In this document: positions 37,638 to 45,614 of the stretch, one piece after another
Position numbering within the stretch: the first letter of the stretch is position 1
Layout: every line of letters starts with the position of its first letter
Assembly (NCBI RefSeq): GCF_021044425.1
Contig: NZ_JAJNEC010000004.1
Coordinates: 868,001-932,000, forward strand
Source: Niabella pedocola
GTDB taxonomy: Bacteria; Bacteroidota; Bacteroidia; Chitinophagales; Chitinophagaceae
Length of the DNA stretch: 64,000 nucleotides
Reading direction: 5' to 3'
The notes under the pieces: model-generated
Told to the model about the DNA's origin: nothing
Databases searched by the model: none
What the model saw: only the letters and a program-made list of their open reading frames with translations
Position numbers and translations under genes: made by a program

Positions 37638-38828
37638 TTATTCAGTTACATATATTTTTCTTCCTTCCGTTTTAAAATGAATATGACCTACGATTTCCAG
37701 CATCTGCAAAACCCTTGAAAGCGGAACGTCTCTTTCAATTTTGCCGTAAAAAAGATTATCGGGTAGCCGGTCGTACACAAACTCCACATCGTACCATTTC
37801 CGGATCTGTTCTTCCATGGCTTTAAAATCTGCAGAATCAAATTCAAAGTATCCATCCTTCCAGGCCATGCTCGCTTCCGGATTGCTTTTATCAGTAACGG
37901 TGATAAGGCCCTTTCCTTTCACAAATGCCGACTCCTGACCGGGTTTCAATATACGGGAAACTCCCGCCCCTGATAATTTAATGCTGCCCTCCAGCAATGT
38001 AGTTTTAATCACAGAGGCATCAGCACCGGTATTGACCACAAAATGGGTGCCCAATACTTCTACCGCCTGGTTATCAGAAACCACCCTGAAAGGTCTGGCA
38101 GCATCCTTGGCTACTTCAAAATAGACCTCACCGGAGGACTGCACCTGGCGCTCTTGCTTCGAGAACAACACCGGGAACCGCACAGTGGAACCGGCGTTCA
38201 GCCACAGCTTTGAGCCATCCGGCAATTCAACCCCAGACGCCCCACCAACCGGTGTTGTAAACGTAGTAAATAAGGATCCCTGCGCTGCCTGCTCTTTTGC
38301 ATCGGAAACCCGGAACTGTACAATACCTTCTTCCGACCTTGAAATAACAAGACCATTCCTGTTATACAAAATCCCTTTTGAAGTGCTGTCAACCCGCAGG
38401 GAGGAGCCGTCGGAGAAATGAATTACAGCCTTTTCGGTGCCGGGCAGGATTTCCTTTTTACCGGCCATAACGGCCGGAGCCAGCGGCGTCAACCGATCCT
38501 GATACAGCTGAAACCCGAACCATCCTATTATAAAAACGGCCGCAGCAGCGAGCAGGTACCGTTTTATGGAACCGCCTTTTTTCTTTTCAGCGCCCGTTGC
38601 AACAGTTTCTAACAACAGCGCCCGGATGCGGTCGCTTTGCCCCTTCGTTATTGCCGTTTCCTTTACGGCCTCCGGGTGATGGTATTGCCGGTATATTTCA
38701 GCCAACAACGTACGGTTGGATTTTCGATTCCGGATATATTCCATCAGTTCGTCTATCTCTTCCGGAAGACATTCACCGGTAACATACCTGCGCATCAGCT
38801 CGTCATAATAATGGGTATCCTTTTCCAT
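37638..38828 (-). CDS. FecR-family anti-sigma factor (PUL 3)
   Basis: About 396 residues from the ATG at 38828 (MEKDTHYYDELMRRYV); the open frame begins two codons earlier with TTG. The N-terminal sigma-binding part (about 1-85) is followed by a membrane helix (about 88-106, YLLAAAAVFIIGWFGFQLY). The FecR domain has LPDGSKLWLNAGSTVRFPV, SGEVYFEVAKDAARPFRVV and EVLGTHFVVN. The C-terminal DUF4974-like domain has FYGKIERDVPLSRVLQMLE. It restrains the sigma factor at 38912 until signalled by the STN-SusC. Confidence 0.94.
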   Translation of the reverse strand: MEKDTHYYDELMRRYVTGECLPEEIDELMEYIRNRKSNRTLLAEIYRQYHHPEAVKETAITKGQSDRIRALLLETVATGAEKKKGGSIKRYLLAAAAVFIIGWFGFQLYQDRLTPLAPAVMAGKKEILPGTEKAVIHFSDGSSLRVDSTSKGILYNRNGLVISRSEEGIVQFRVSDAKEQAAQGSLFTTFTTPVGGASGVELPDGSKLWLNAGSTVRFPVLFSKQERQVQSSGEVYFEVAKDAARPFRVVSDNQAVEVLGTHFVVNTGADASVIKTTLLEGSIKLSGAGVSRILKPGQESAFVKGKGLITVTDKSNPEASMAWKDGYFEFDSADFKAMEEQIRKWYDVEFVYDRLPDNLFYGKIERDVPLSRVLQMLEIVGHIHFKTEGRKIYVTE

Positions 38829-38911
38829 TGACAATACACTTTAGCCGTTAATACTATAATATCCCTCCTCTTTAAAAGAGGGTGGATACAAATTCACATT
38901 TTTTTAAAAAA

Positions 38912-39496
38912 TCAGAAAAATGATAAAAATACAAACAGGACAAGAGGCTGGAAATCGATGTATTTACTCATGTAGTTTTTGATAGCGCGTGTGGCCAGCA
39001 CCATATGCTCCTTTACGGTATTCTTAGAAATTCCCAGCTCCTGCGCCACGCCGTCGTAGGTTTTCCCCTCATCCCGGCACAGGCAGAATACTTTTTTACG
39101 CTGCATCGGAAGGCAATTAATGGCATCGGAAAGGATCGCTTCATATTCCTTCCAACGCAATTGCTCTTCGTTGGAGAAGGTTAAGGGAACCGTCATCGTT
39201 TTAACCCGCTCCGTAATTTCACACTGCCGGGCGTTTTTCTTCAAGGCCTTGAACACACAGTTCCTGGAAATTTTATACAAATAGGCTTGCAGCGACCGGG
39301 AACTATCGATCCGGTCTCTTACCCGCCAAAGCGTGAGAAATACTTCCTGGAGTACGTCTTCTGCAAGCTCCGGTAATTTCACAAACCGGATCACAAAGGC
39401 ATAAAGGCGTTCATGATACAAATCGTATATTTTTGTATAAGCGTGCGTATCGCCATTTCTTAGCCCATCGATGATTGCTGTCTCTTCCAGTTTCAT
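38912..39496 (-). CDS. ECF RNA polymerase sigma factor (PUL 3)
   Basis: 194 residues from the ATG at 39496 (MKLEETAIIDGLRNGD); a TTG lies two codons upstream. Region 2 contains LAEDVLQEVFLTLWRVRDRI and region 4 contains INCLPMQRKKVFCLCRDEGK followed by YDGVAQELGISKNTVKEHM. It is expected to turn on fecR-susCD and the lipoprotein genes of PUL 3. The C-terminus ends in a hydrophobic FLSFF tail, which is unusual but of unknown meaning. Confidence 0.93.
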   Translation of the reverse strand: MKLEETAIIDGLRNGDTHAYTKIYDLYHERLYAFVIRFVKLPELAEDVLQEVFLTLWRVRDRIDSSRSLQAYLYKISRNCVFKALKKNARQCEITERVKTMTVPLTFSNEEQLRWKEYEAILSDAINCLPMQRKKVFCLCRDEGKTYDGVAQELGISKNTVKEHMVLATRAIKNYMSKYIDFQPLVLFVFLSFF

Positions 39497-40028
39497 AGAC
39501 AATTTTTTGGCGTTGATTTCATTGCAAACGAATCGTTTCCGGTTTCAAATTAAGAAAAAGTTTTAAATCGCCATCCTGCACTGTTATGAGGAATATCAGG
39601 AATGACACGAAAAATAATTATTGAAATATGGATTTCGTCAAAATATTTTTAGCTGGCCTTACGACGCCCGCGGGTACAGATCCGGAACAACTATACCAGT
39701 TAATATCATTGTAAGTCAATAACATATAATCGAAACAACGGGCAATAAATCTGCCATTTCAACCTACCCTTCCTGCGAAACAGCCAACTGCTATCGGAAC
39801 ATGAAACTCCGGTGGAAGCCACTAGGCTTCCTGCATCCGTGGCGCCATTCCGCCATTACAGCGTGCAGCAATACAGTAAAGTGACATATGTATCTTATAC
39901 TGTTACAAAAACGGGGGCGCTCATAATATTCTCCCTCTTTGGAAAGATTATCCGCATAGGTTTTAAGAACAGGGCAATTTTTTTTCTCAGCATTTGAATT
40001 GATACGCAAGCTGGAGGGGCTGAAATAA
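39497..40028. other. Non-coding gap between PUL 3 sigma gene and tRNA-Met
   Basis: About 530 bp with no convincing gene. It contains a perfect 7-bp hairpin, GGAAGCC-ACTA-GGCTTCC (39814-39831), with no T-tract. Short open frames on both strands have poor composition and no recognisable motif. The sigma promoter should lie near 39500-39600, but no consensus match was found. Confidence 0.5.
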
Positions 40029-40057
40029 ATAAAGCCCGCTATAATAGCGGGCTTTAT
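40029..40057 (-). terminator. Terminator downstream of tRNA-Met
   Basis: ATAAAGCCCGCT and AGCGGGCTTTAT form a perfect 12-bp stem with a 5-nt loop, immediately 3' of the tRNA on the minus strand. The A/T outer arm followed by a T-rich run on the minus strand fits an intrinsic terminator. Confidence 0.85.
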
Positions 40058-40061
40058 CTTT

Positions 40062-40136
<75 letters not shown>

Positions 40137-40139
40137 TTG

Positions 40140-40170
40140 CAAAGATAGGGGAAAAAACGGAACGCACAAA
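40140..40170 (-). promoter_or_regulatory. Consensus Bacteroidota promoter of tRNA-Met
   Basis: On the minus strand, TTTG (40170-40167), exactly 19 bases, then TATCTTTG (40147-40140) match the TTTG-N19-TAnnTTTG consensus perfectly. The -7 box ends 3 bases before the mature tRNA 5' end, so transcription probably begins at or within a few bases of the tRNA itself. Confidence 0.85.
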
Positions 40171-40240
40171 ACAATTGAAAAGAATCTTCACATTTTTATT
40201 GTTTTAATATTCAGCCAATGGTGACGTTTATAAAAAAAAG

Positions 40241-40273
40241 AATGTCAGTTCCGCTGCCTGCGGTGCTGACATT
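40241..40273 (-). terminator. Intrinsic terminator of the RRM protein gene
   Basis: AATGTCAG/CTGACATT with an inner CCGC/GCGG stem forms a hairpin 67 bp after the RRM stop. On the minus strand it is followed by a run of eight T residues (plus 40232-40239), the standard intrinsic terminator layout. Confidence 0.85.
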
Positions 40274-40339
40274 CTCCCCTATTTACCTGCAGTTACCTAT
40301 CGCAATTGCAGTAATCGATGCTTTATTTAAAAAGCGGGC

Positions 40340-40621
40340 TTACCATTTGTTGGCGTAAGAGCGGTTGTTGCTCTTTTCTTCTCTCGGCCGGGCTTCGGTT
40401 ACTTTAATTGCGCGTCCGTCTACGGTACCGCCGTCCAGTTCTTTAATCGCTTTCCGAGCCGCCTCATCATCCGGCATCTCTACAAATCCAAAACCACGGC
40501 TACGGCCGGTAGCTTTATCGGTAATAACCCGCGCGGAGCTAACTTCACCATACTCAACAAAAAACTCTCTGAGATCTTCATCGCGAACGATGAAGCTTAA
40601 ATTTGAAACATAAATGTTCAT
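40340..40621 (-). CDS. Single-RRM RNA-binding protein
   Basis: 93 residues with one RNA recognition motif: RNP2 is IYVSNL (residues 3-8) and RNP1 is RGFGFVEM (about 43-50), followed by DDEAARKAIKELDGG and a basic, Asn-rich tail. Stand-alone RRM proteins of this size are common in Bacteroidota and act as cytoplasmic RNA-binding regulators or chaperones. The exact target is unknown. A TACCTTTG box about 137 bp upstream implies a long AT-rich 5' leader, suggesting post-transcriptional control. Confidence 0.93.
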   Translation of the reverse strand: MNIYVSNLSFIVRDEDLREFFVEYGEVSSARVITDKATGRSRGFGFVEMPDDEAARKAIKELDGGTVDGRAIKVTEARPREEKSNNRSYANKW

Positions 40622-40757
40622 AAAAAATGAAAAAATTTAAAATAAAAAATCTTTGAAAAAAACCAGTGTAAGTAGAGGCCTGTAAACCGGATGCAGCGAT
40701 TGCGTAGCAGATCAGGTAGCAAACATTACAAAATGTATTCCCTTCAAACGAACCGCG

Positions 40758-40765
40758 CAAAGGTA
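40758..40765 (-). promoter_or_regulatory. -7 box of the RRM gene
   Basis: TACCTTTG on the minus strand matches TAnnTTTG exactly. The -33 region at the expected spacing is weak. Transcription from here gives a leader of about 130 nt before the RRM start. Confidence 0.5.
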
Positions 40766-41092
40766 AGTGGTTACTGTTAGAATCAGAATCTTTTATGACC
40801 ATCCGCCTCAATTTTTCGGCGAAGCGGGCATCTTTTTCCATATTTCCCCAACAATACGGCAGGTACTGATCCCATTACCGCAGCACTGCTGCCGGAGATG
40901 CCCGGCAATCATTGAAATAATTCCGGCATTTTTCGTGAAAGGAAATAGCCATACTCCAAAATGCAGCAATATCCGTTGAAACCGCCGTCTTACAAGGCTT
41001 TCAACGAGATATCCATAGAAGACAGCCAGGCTCAAAAAGGTGCACAGCCGCTCCCGCTTTCCCATCCAATGATGCCCGTTTTCTTTTAACAA

Positions 41093-41123
41093 CTTGTTTT
41101 ATCATTAAATTTTAATAATTTCG
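41093..41123 (+). promoter_or_regulatory. Probable promoter of the TPP-riboswitch transcript
   Basis: CTTG, 19 bases, then TAATTTCG: one mismatch in each box from TTTG-N19-TAnnTTTG. It is about 100 bp upstream of the riboswitch aptamer and correctly oriented. Confidence 0.45.
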
Positions 41124-41223
41124 CGGCGTTCTTTCAAAGAATAACCGGCAGGTATTGCCGGTTCAATGAGATTTTCATAGAGCTGGTATCAACATTTTTT
41201 AACGAAGTTTTGGACCGGTCTCT

Positions 41224-41316
41224 GGTTCCCGGGGTGCTCGATGTTCTGCGCAAGTGGAGCTGATGGCTGAGATCATACCCGTAAACCTGATCAGGGTAAT
41301 GCCTGCGCAGGGAAGG
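41224..41316 (+). promoter_or_regulatory. TPP (THI-box) riboswitch
   Basis: Conserved aptamer blocks are present in order: GGGGTGC, GGCTGAGATCATACCC, AACCTGATCAGGGTAATGCC and GCGCAGGGAA. The closing P1 helix is TTCCC (41226-41230) with GGGAA (41310-41314). It lies in the leader of a TonB receptor gene and should switch it off when thiamine pyrophosphate is plentiful. Confidence 0.95.
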
Positions 41317-41407
41317 ATGGCTCCTTTCTTTTCAGCATTTCCCTCTCATTATTTTTTTTAAAACCCGCTCCGCAAGCCATGCGGAGTCAAAAAAATGAAA
41401 AAAACAA

Positions 41408-43654
41408 ATGAAGAGGCTATTCATTTCCGGCTGCCTGCTATGGGCGGCACAGATCGCTTTTGCACAAACTGATTCCACTGCTGCAAAAGCAGACAGTTTT
41501 TATTTAATGTCGCCGGTGGAGGTACGGTCGCTGCGGCTAAGCAGCAAAGCACCGTTTGCTACATCCAACGTTACCTCCAAAGACCTTGAGAAACAAAACC
41601 TCGGGCAAAACATGCCCTACCTGCTGAACCAGACGCCTTCCCTGGTGGTTAACTCAGATGATGGCGCCGGTGTAGGTTATTCCTCTTTAAGGATCCGGGG
41701 TACGGATATGACGCGCATCAATGTAACCATGAACGGCATACCGGTAAATGATGCAGAATCACAGGCGGCTATTTTTGTGGATCTGCCCGACCTGGCATCT
41801 TCCACTACCACCGTTCAGATCCAGCGCGGCGTGGGCGCTTCCACCAACGGTTCCGGCGCTTTTGGCGGCTCCATTAATATTGCCAATCTTGAACAAAGCA
41901 AAACACCGGGTGTATCCCTGAGCAATTCCTACGGGTCCTTTGATACCTGGAAACATACACTGCAGGCCGGTACCGGTTTATTAAAAGGGGGCTTTCAGTT
42001 TGATGTGCGGTTGTCGAAACTCAGCTCCAACGGGTTTATCGACCGGGCCTTCTCCGATCTGCTGGCCGCGCACGTGATCGGATCCTGGACCTCAAAAAAT
42101 GAGGCCACCAATATTAAATTCAATTACCTTACGGGGAAGGAACGGACCGGACAGGCCTGGAACGGACTGGGTATTGCTTTTACAGATAAGGACGCAATCG
42201 ATTATCAAAAAGCACTGGATCAACAGGGACGGAATACAAACACGCTGGGCAAGATCAGCGATGGGGTTTATTATAAAGATCAAACAGACAACTACTGGCA
42301 GGATTACTACCAGCTATTCCTCAATCAGAAATTACACCCCAACTGGGATCTGAATATCGGAACGTTTTTAACAAGGGGTAAGGGCTATTATAACGAATAC
42401 AAAAAAGATGAAAAATTTAAAGACTACGGATTGCCCAATTTTGTAAAAGCTCCCGGCGATACGCTGCGCAAGGTGAACCTTACCCGGCAGTTATGGCTGG
42501 ACAATTACTACTACGGGACGGTTTTTTCCACCAACTACCATACCGCCCGCACACAATTTGTTTTTGGGGGTGCTTATACGCGCTATGATGCAAAACATTA
42601 CGGCTTTATAAAATGGGCTGCATACGGGGCACCGCTGGATTACCAATGGTATCGCCTCACCGCATTTAAAAACGACTTCAATGTGTATGCGAAATTGCAG
42701 CAACAGGTGCTCCCGGACCTGTATGCGTTTGCCGACCTCCAGTACCGGAACGTTGATTATACCATTAATGGATTCCGGAAATCGCCCAGCCTGCCCTCCA
42801 TCGAAAATACGTACCGGTTCTTTAATCCCAAGGCCGGATTGAGTTATTTTATCCAGCATGGCAATGACAGATCCAGCAAACTGTATGCGTCCTACGCGAT
42901 TGCTAATAAAGAGCCCAACCGGGACGATTTTGAAGCTTCGGAAACGGAAAAGCCCCGGCCGGAACAACTGCAGGATCTGGAAGCCGGCTATCAATACAGC
43001 ACGCCTGTTTTCCAGGCAGGCGTAAACGGCTACTATATGCAGTATAAGGATCAGTTGATTCTCACCGGTAAGATCAATGATGTAGGGGCCTATGCCCGTA
43101 CCAATGTTCCCGACAGCTACCGGGCCGGTCTTGAATTTACCGCCGGACTAAAGCCGCTGCAATGGCTACAACTGAATGCCAATGCTACTTTCAGTAAGAA
43201 CAAGATCAAGGCCATTACACAATATGGCGATGATTATGACAATAGCGGGCAGGTGGCCACCGCATACCGGAACACCGATATTTCTTTTTCGCCAAACACC
43301 ATTGCCGGGGCAGGCCTGACGCTGGAGCCGTTGTACCGGATCTCCGGCAGTCATCATTTTTTTATCGATATCCTGGAAAAATATGTCAGCCGGCAATACC
43401 TGGATAATGCCTCCGACAAACGGAAAAGCATCAATCCTTATGCCCTCAGCGATCTTCGTTTTCGTTACCAAACCAGTTCCCAAACATTTAAGAATATCGG
43501 GATCATCCTGATGGTCAATAATGTTCTTGATAAAAAGTATGAGAACAACGGGTATACCTTCAGTTATCTATCCGAAGGCGCTTATACTACTGAGAATTAT
43601 TACTTCCCGCAGGCTGGCATCAACTGGAATATCGGGCTGAGTTTTGGGTTTTGA
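41408..43654 (+). CDS. TonB-dependent receptor under TPP riboswitch control (predicted thiamine-compound uptake)
   Basis: 748 residues. A signal peptide (LLWAAQIAFAQ) is followed by a plug domain (about 35-150, VEVRSLRLSSKAPFATSNVT, RIRGTDMTRINVTMNGIPVN, IQRGVGASTNGSGAFGGSIN) and a beta-barrel with C-terminal Phe (INWNIGLSFGF). It has no carboxypeptidase-like or STN domain and no SusD partner, so it is a small-molecule receptor. The riboswitch in its leader gives the substrate: thiamine, its phosphates or a precursor. No inner-membrane PnuT-like permease or thiamine kinase follows, so the partner transporter is encoded elsewhere. Confidence 0.9.
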   Translation: MKRLFISGCLLWAAQIAFAQTDSTAAKADSFYLMSPVEVRSLRLSSKAPFATSNVTSKDLEKQNLGQNMPYLLNQTPSLVVNSDDGAGVGYSSLRIRGTDMTRINVTMNGIPVNDAESQAAIFVDLPDLASSTTTVQIQRGVGASTNGSGAFGGSINIANLEQSKTPGVSLSNSYGSFDTWKHTLQAGTGLLKGGFQFDVRLSKLSSNGFIDRAFSDLLAAHVIGSWTSKNEATNIKFNYLTGKERTGQAWNGLGIAFTDKDAIDYQKALDQQGRNTNTLGKISDGVYYKDQTDNYWQDYYQLFLNQKLHPNWDLNIGTFLTRGKGYYNEYKKDEKFKDYGLPNFVKAPGDTLRKVNLTRQLWLDNYYYGTVFSTNYHTARTQFVFGGAYTRYDAKHYGFIKWAAYGAPLDYQWYRLTAFKNDFNVYAKLQQQVLPDLYAFADLQYRNVDYTINGFRKSPSLPSIENTYRFFNPKAGLSYFIQHGNDRSSKLYASYAIANKEPNRDDFEASETEKPRPEQLQDLEAGYQYSTPVFQAGVNGYYMQYKDQLILTGKINDVGAYARTNVPDSYRAGLEFTAGLKPLQWLQLNANATFSKNKIKAITQYGDDYDNSGQVATAYRNTDISFSPNTIAGAGLTLEPLYRISGSHHFFIDILEKYVSRQYLDNASDKRKSINPYALSDLRFRYQTSSQTFKNIGIILMVNNVLDKKYENNGYTFSYLSEGAYTTENYYFPQAGINWNIGLSFGF

Positions 43655-43691
43655 GATTTGAGAATCCAGATTTCAGATTTGAGAATCCAGA
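43654..43691. repeat. Short direct repeat after the TonB receptor
   Basis: AGATTTGAGAATCCAGA occurs at 43654-43670 and 43675-43691, separated by TTTC, starting on the last base of the receptor stop codon. A third, degenerate piece (CTTGAGAC) follows. It looks like slippage-type intergenic repeat material. Confidence 0.8.
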
Positions 43692-43758
43692 CTTGAGACC
43701 CGCATCCGTATTGAGATTGGGCAAATGGCCGGTACAGGCACCGGTCATTTGCTTTTCA

Positions 43759-43833
43759 TTATTTAGCCTTGAACAGCGCCTCTTTTGGTGCATTTACCTT
43801 TGTTCCGGCTTTAGTTTGGGTAATCAGCGGCTG
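43759..43833 (-). pseudogene. Remnant of a second HlyD-type adaptor 3' end
   Basis: The last about 24 codons read QTKAGTKVNAPKEALFKAK then stop. They resemble the end of the intact adaptor 456 bp away, QTLKDDTKVKVVPKDELFKAK. The final 19 bases (43759-43777 and 44215-44233) are identical. Upstream of this the frame has no similarity to an adaptor, so only a 3' scrap remains. Confidence 0.55.
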
Positions 43834-44000
43834 AGCTTCCTGTTGCATAAGCGGAATCAACGGCCGGAAGCCAACATGCCTGTGGTTCAGAAGATGTTGT
43901 TCCGGACCTGTTCCGGGATCTGTATGATGCACGTATAGATACTGAAACTGGTTGCCAATAACAGATGAGATGATATTCGGAATCAACCATGCGTTCGTCA

Positions 44001-44019
44001 TGCTGAACTTGTTTCAGCA
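44001..44019. repeat. TGCTGAA-CTTGT-TTCAGCA palindromic intergenic repeat
   Basis: A 7-bp perfect inverted repeat with a 5-nt loop. The word TGCTGAAACAAGTTCAGCA is a familiar dispersed palindrome in Bacteroidota genomes (from general knowledge), so this is probably one copy of a REP-like family. Confidence 0.5.
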
Positions 44020-44214
44020 CCCATTAAGATCGTTCAATAGTCCCTGAAGCAATCCCGACTCGTCGGGACAGGGCGATTACAAGCATGATTATTATCACCT
44101 CATTGACTTGCACAACAAATAAGAACTGCCAATGATAAAAGAACAATGCATTTCTTACGCTGGAGAAGCTGCCGTTAGCGGACGGAGGGCCGGTTGCTAA
44201 AAGCAAAGGTTCCC

Positions 44215-45591
44215 TTATTTAGCCTTGAACAGCTCGTCTTTCGGTACTACTTTTACCTTTGTATCATCCTTCAACGTTTGGCTAACGGCGCTGTAAGGTC
44301 CGGTTACAACCTCATCTCCCGCCTTCAACCCGCTGGTGATCTCAATATAATTGATATCCTGTATACCGGTTTTTACAATCCGCTTCTTCACCACACCGTC
44401 TTTCATCAGCAGGTACACCACTTCCTCCATATCCCCGGCATTGCGTTCTTCTTCCTGGTTGTTGTTTCCGTTGCCTTTCTGTTCCTGCTGTTCCTTCCGC
44501 GTATCGCTCAGGCTTTTATCGCTTCCTTTTACCCGCGCATTCACCGACGAAATCGGAACCGTAACGATGTTTTCTTTCCGCTTGGTCTTAATATCGGCAC
44601 TGGCATTCATGCCCGGCCGGAACGGAAATCTCCTGGGATTCGCGGGATCGATCAGGTCCTGGTACGAATGCTTATCGATCCGGATGCGAACCTCGTAATT
44701 GGTAACATCATTGCTGGTGGCGGTGCCCGCTGCGGCAGCCGCAGATTTTACACTGCTCGCTATTTTGGTTACAATGCCTGCAAACTTGCGTCCGCTGTAC
44801 GCATCCACCTCTATATCGGCCCCATCACCGATGCTCACCTTCACGATATCATTCTCTCCTACGTTCACGCGCACTTCCATGGTGTTCATGTCGGCCACCG
44901 TCATCATTTCGGTACCAGCCATTTGCGCCGTACCTACTACCCGTTCTCCTTTTTCCACCTTCAGTGATGAAATGATCCCGCTGATGGGAGCTGCAATGGT
45001 GGCCCTGCCTAACACTTTATCAGCGGCCACCAGTCCTGTTTGAGAAGAACGCACACCCGCCTGCAGGCTGCGGATGTTCTGCAGGCTTGCATTATAGCTG
45101 GCCTTCGCGGAAGCCAGGTCGGTTTCGTATTGTTCAAATTCAGCTTTAGAGATCACCCGGTCGTCGTAAAGGTGTTTGTTGCGGTTATACGCCTGCTGTG
45201 CCCGGTCCAGCGTGGCTTTCTGAACGCCGAGTGCCGCCTGGCTGTTAGCTACATTGGCCTGCGACTGCCCCAGCCGCGCTGAAGCTTCATCGCGATCCAG
45301 CGCGTAGTTATCGGCATATACCCTCGCCAGCACCTGTCCTTTTTTTACACTATCGCCCTCCTGTACATTTAGCTCCGTAATCTCACCACTTACATCCGGG
45401 CTGATCTTTACCTCGTATTCCGGGTAGATTTGTCCGCTGGCCGTTACCGTTTCCGTAATAGAGCGGATCGCCGCTTTTTCTGCAGAAACTTTTACCAGGT
45501 TTTTATCTTTATTGGAAAATAACGAATACAATACCAGTAACACGATCACACCGGCTATTATCCATAAAATTCGTTTCCATTTCTTTTTCAT
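44215..45591 (-). CDS. HlyD/MFP-family efflux periplasmic adaptor
   Basis: 458 residues from the ATG at 45591 (MKKKWKRIL). An N-terminal membrane anchor (about 8-26, WIIAGVIVLLVLYSLF) precedes a split lipoyl domain (GQIYPEYEVKISPDVSGEIT, GDSVKKGQVLARVYADNY). A helical hairpin (about 100-175) and beta-barrel domains (VGENDIVKVSIGDGADIEVD) follow. The linker at about 375-400 is unusually polar (KEQQEQKGNGNNNQEEER). It bridges an inner-membrane pump, normally MacB-like or RND, to the TolC protein encoded 24 bp upstream. No pump gene follows. Confidence 0.92.
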   Translation of the reverse strand: MKKKWKRILWIIAGVIVLLVLYSLFSNKDKNLVKVSAEKAAIRSITETVTASGQIYPEYEVKISPDVSGEITELNVQEGDSVKKGQVLARVYADNYALDRDEASARLGQSQANVANSQAALGVQKATLDRAQQAYNRNKHLYDDRVISKAEFEQYETDLASAKASYNASLQNIRSLQAGVRSSQTGLVAADKVLGRATIAAPISGIISSLKVEKGERVVGTAQMAGTEMMTVADMNTMEVRVNVGENDIVKVSIGDGADIEVDAYSGRKFAGIVTKIASSVKSAAAAAGTATSNDVTNYEVRIRIDKHSYQDLIDPANPRRFPFRPGMNASADIKTKRKENIVTVPISSVNARVKGSDKSLSDTRKEQQEQKGNGNNNQEEERNAGDMEEVVYLLMKDGVVKKRIVKTGIQDINYIEITSGLKAGDEVVTGPYSAVSQTLKDDTKVKVVPKDELFKAK

Positions 45592-45614
45592 GATCAAAAT
45601 TTAATCAGATCTCG

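Larger units (their letters stand above)
40622..41223. other. Divergent gap between RRM gene and TPP riboswitch
   Basis: About 600 bp. It contains the AT-rich RRM leader, a -7 box for that gene (40758-40765) and a near-consensus promoter for the riboswitch unit (41093-41123). A minus-strand frame of 94 codons (40808-41092) would overlap the promoter and looks random, so it is not called. Confidence 0.5.
43692..44214. other. Degenerate intergenic region between converging genes
   Basis: About 520 bp with no intact gene. It holds a short remnant of an efflux-adaptor 3' end (43759-43833), a TGCTGAA/TTCAGCA palindrome (44001-44019) and a TCCCGA/TCGGGA hairpin (44053-44068). The mixture looks like decayed or rearranged DNA. 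Confidence 0.5.

Noticed and set aside
39791..40009. Minus-strand frame of 72 codons near tRNA-Met
   Set aside because: Composition is random (many Cys, His, Arg) and there is no promoter or homology signal.
40808..41092. Minus-strand frame of 94 codons between the RRM gene and the TPP riboswitch
   Set aside because: It starts next to the likely riboswitch promoter, has no recognisable domain and lies upstream of the RRM -7 box.
43654..43691. Possible insertion-sequence end or target duplication
   Set aside because: Only a 17-bp direct repeat with a 4-bp spacer; no transposase or terminal inverted repeat is present.
44194..44967. Plus-strand open frame of 257 codons
   Set aside because: Antisense to the HlyD adaptor; hydrophobic and His-rich composition is typical of a complement frame.
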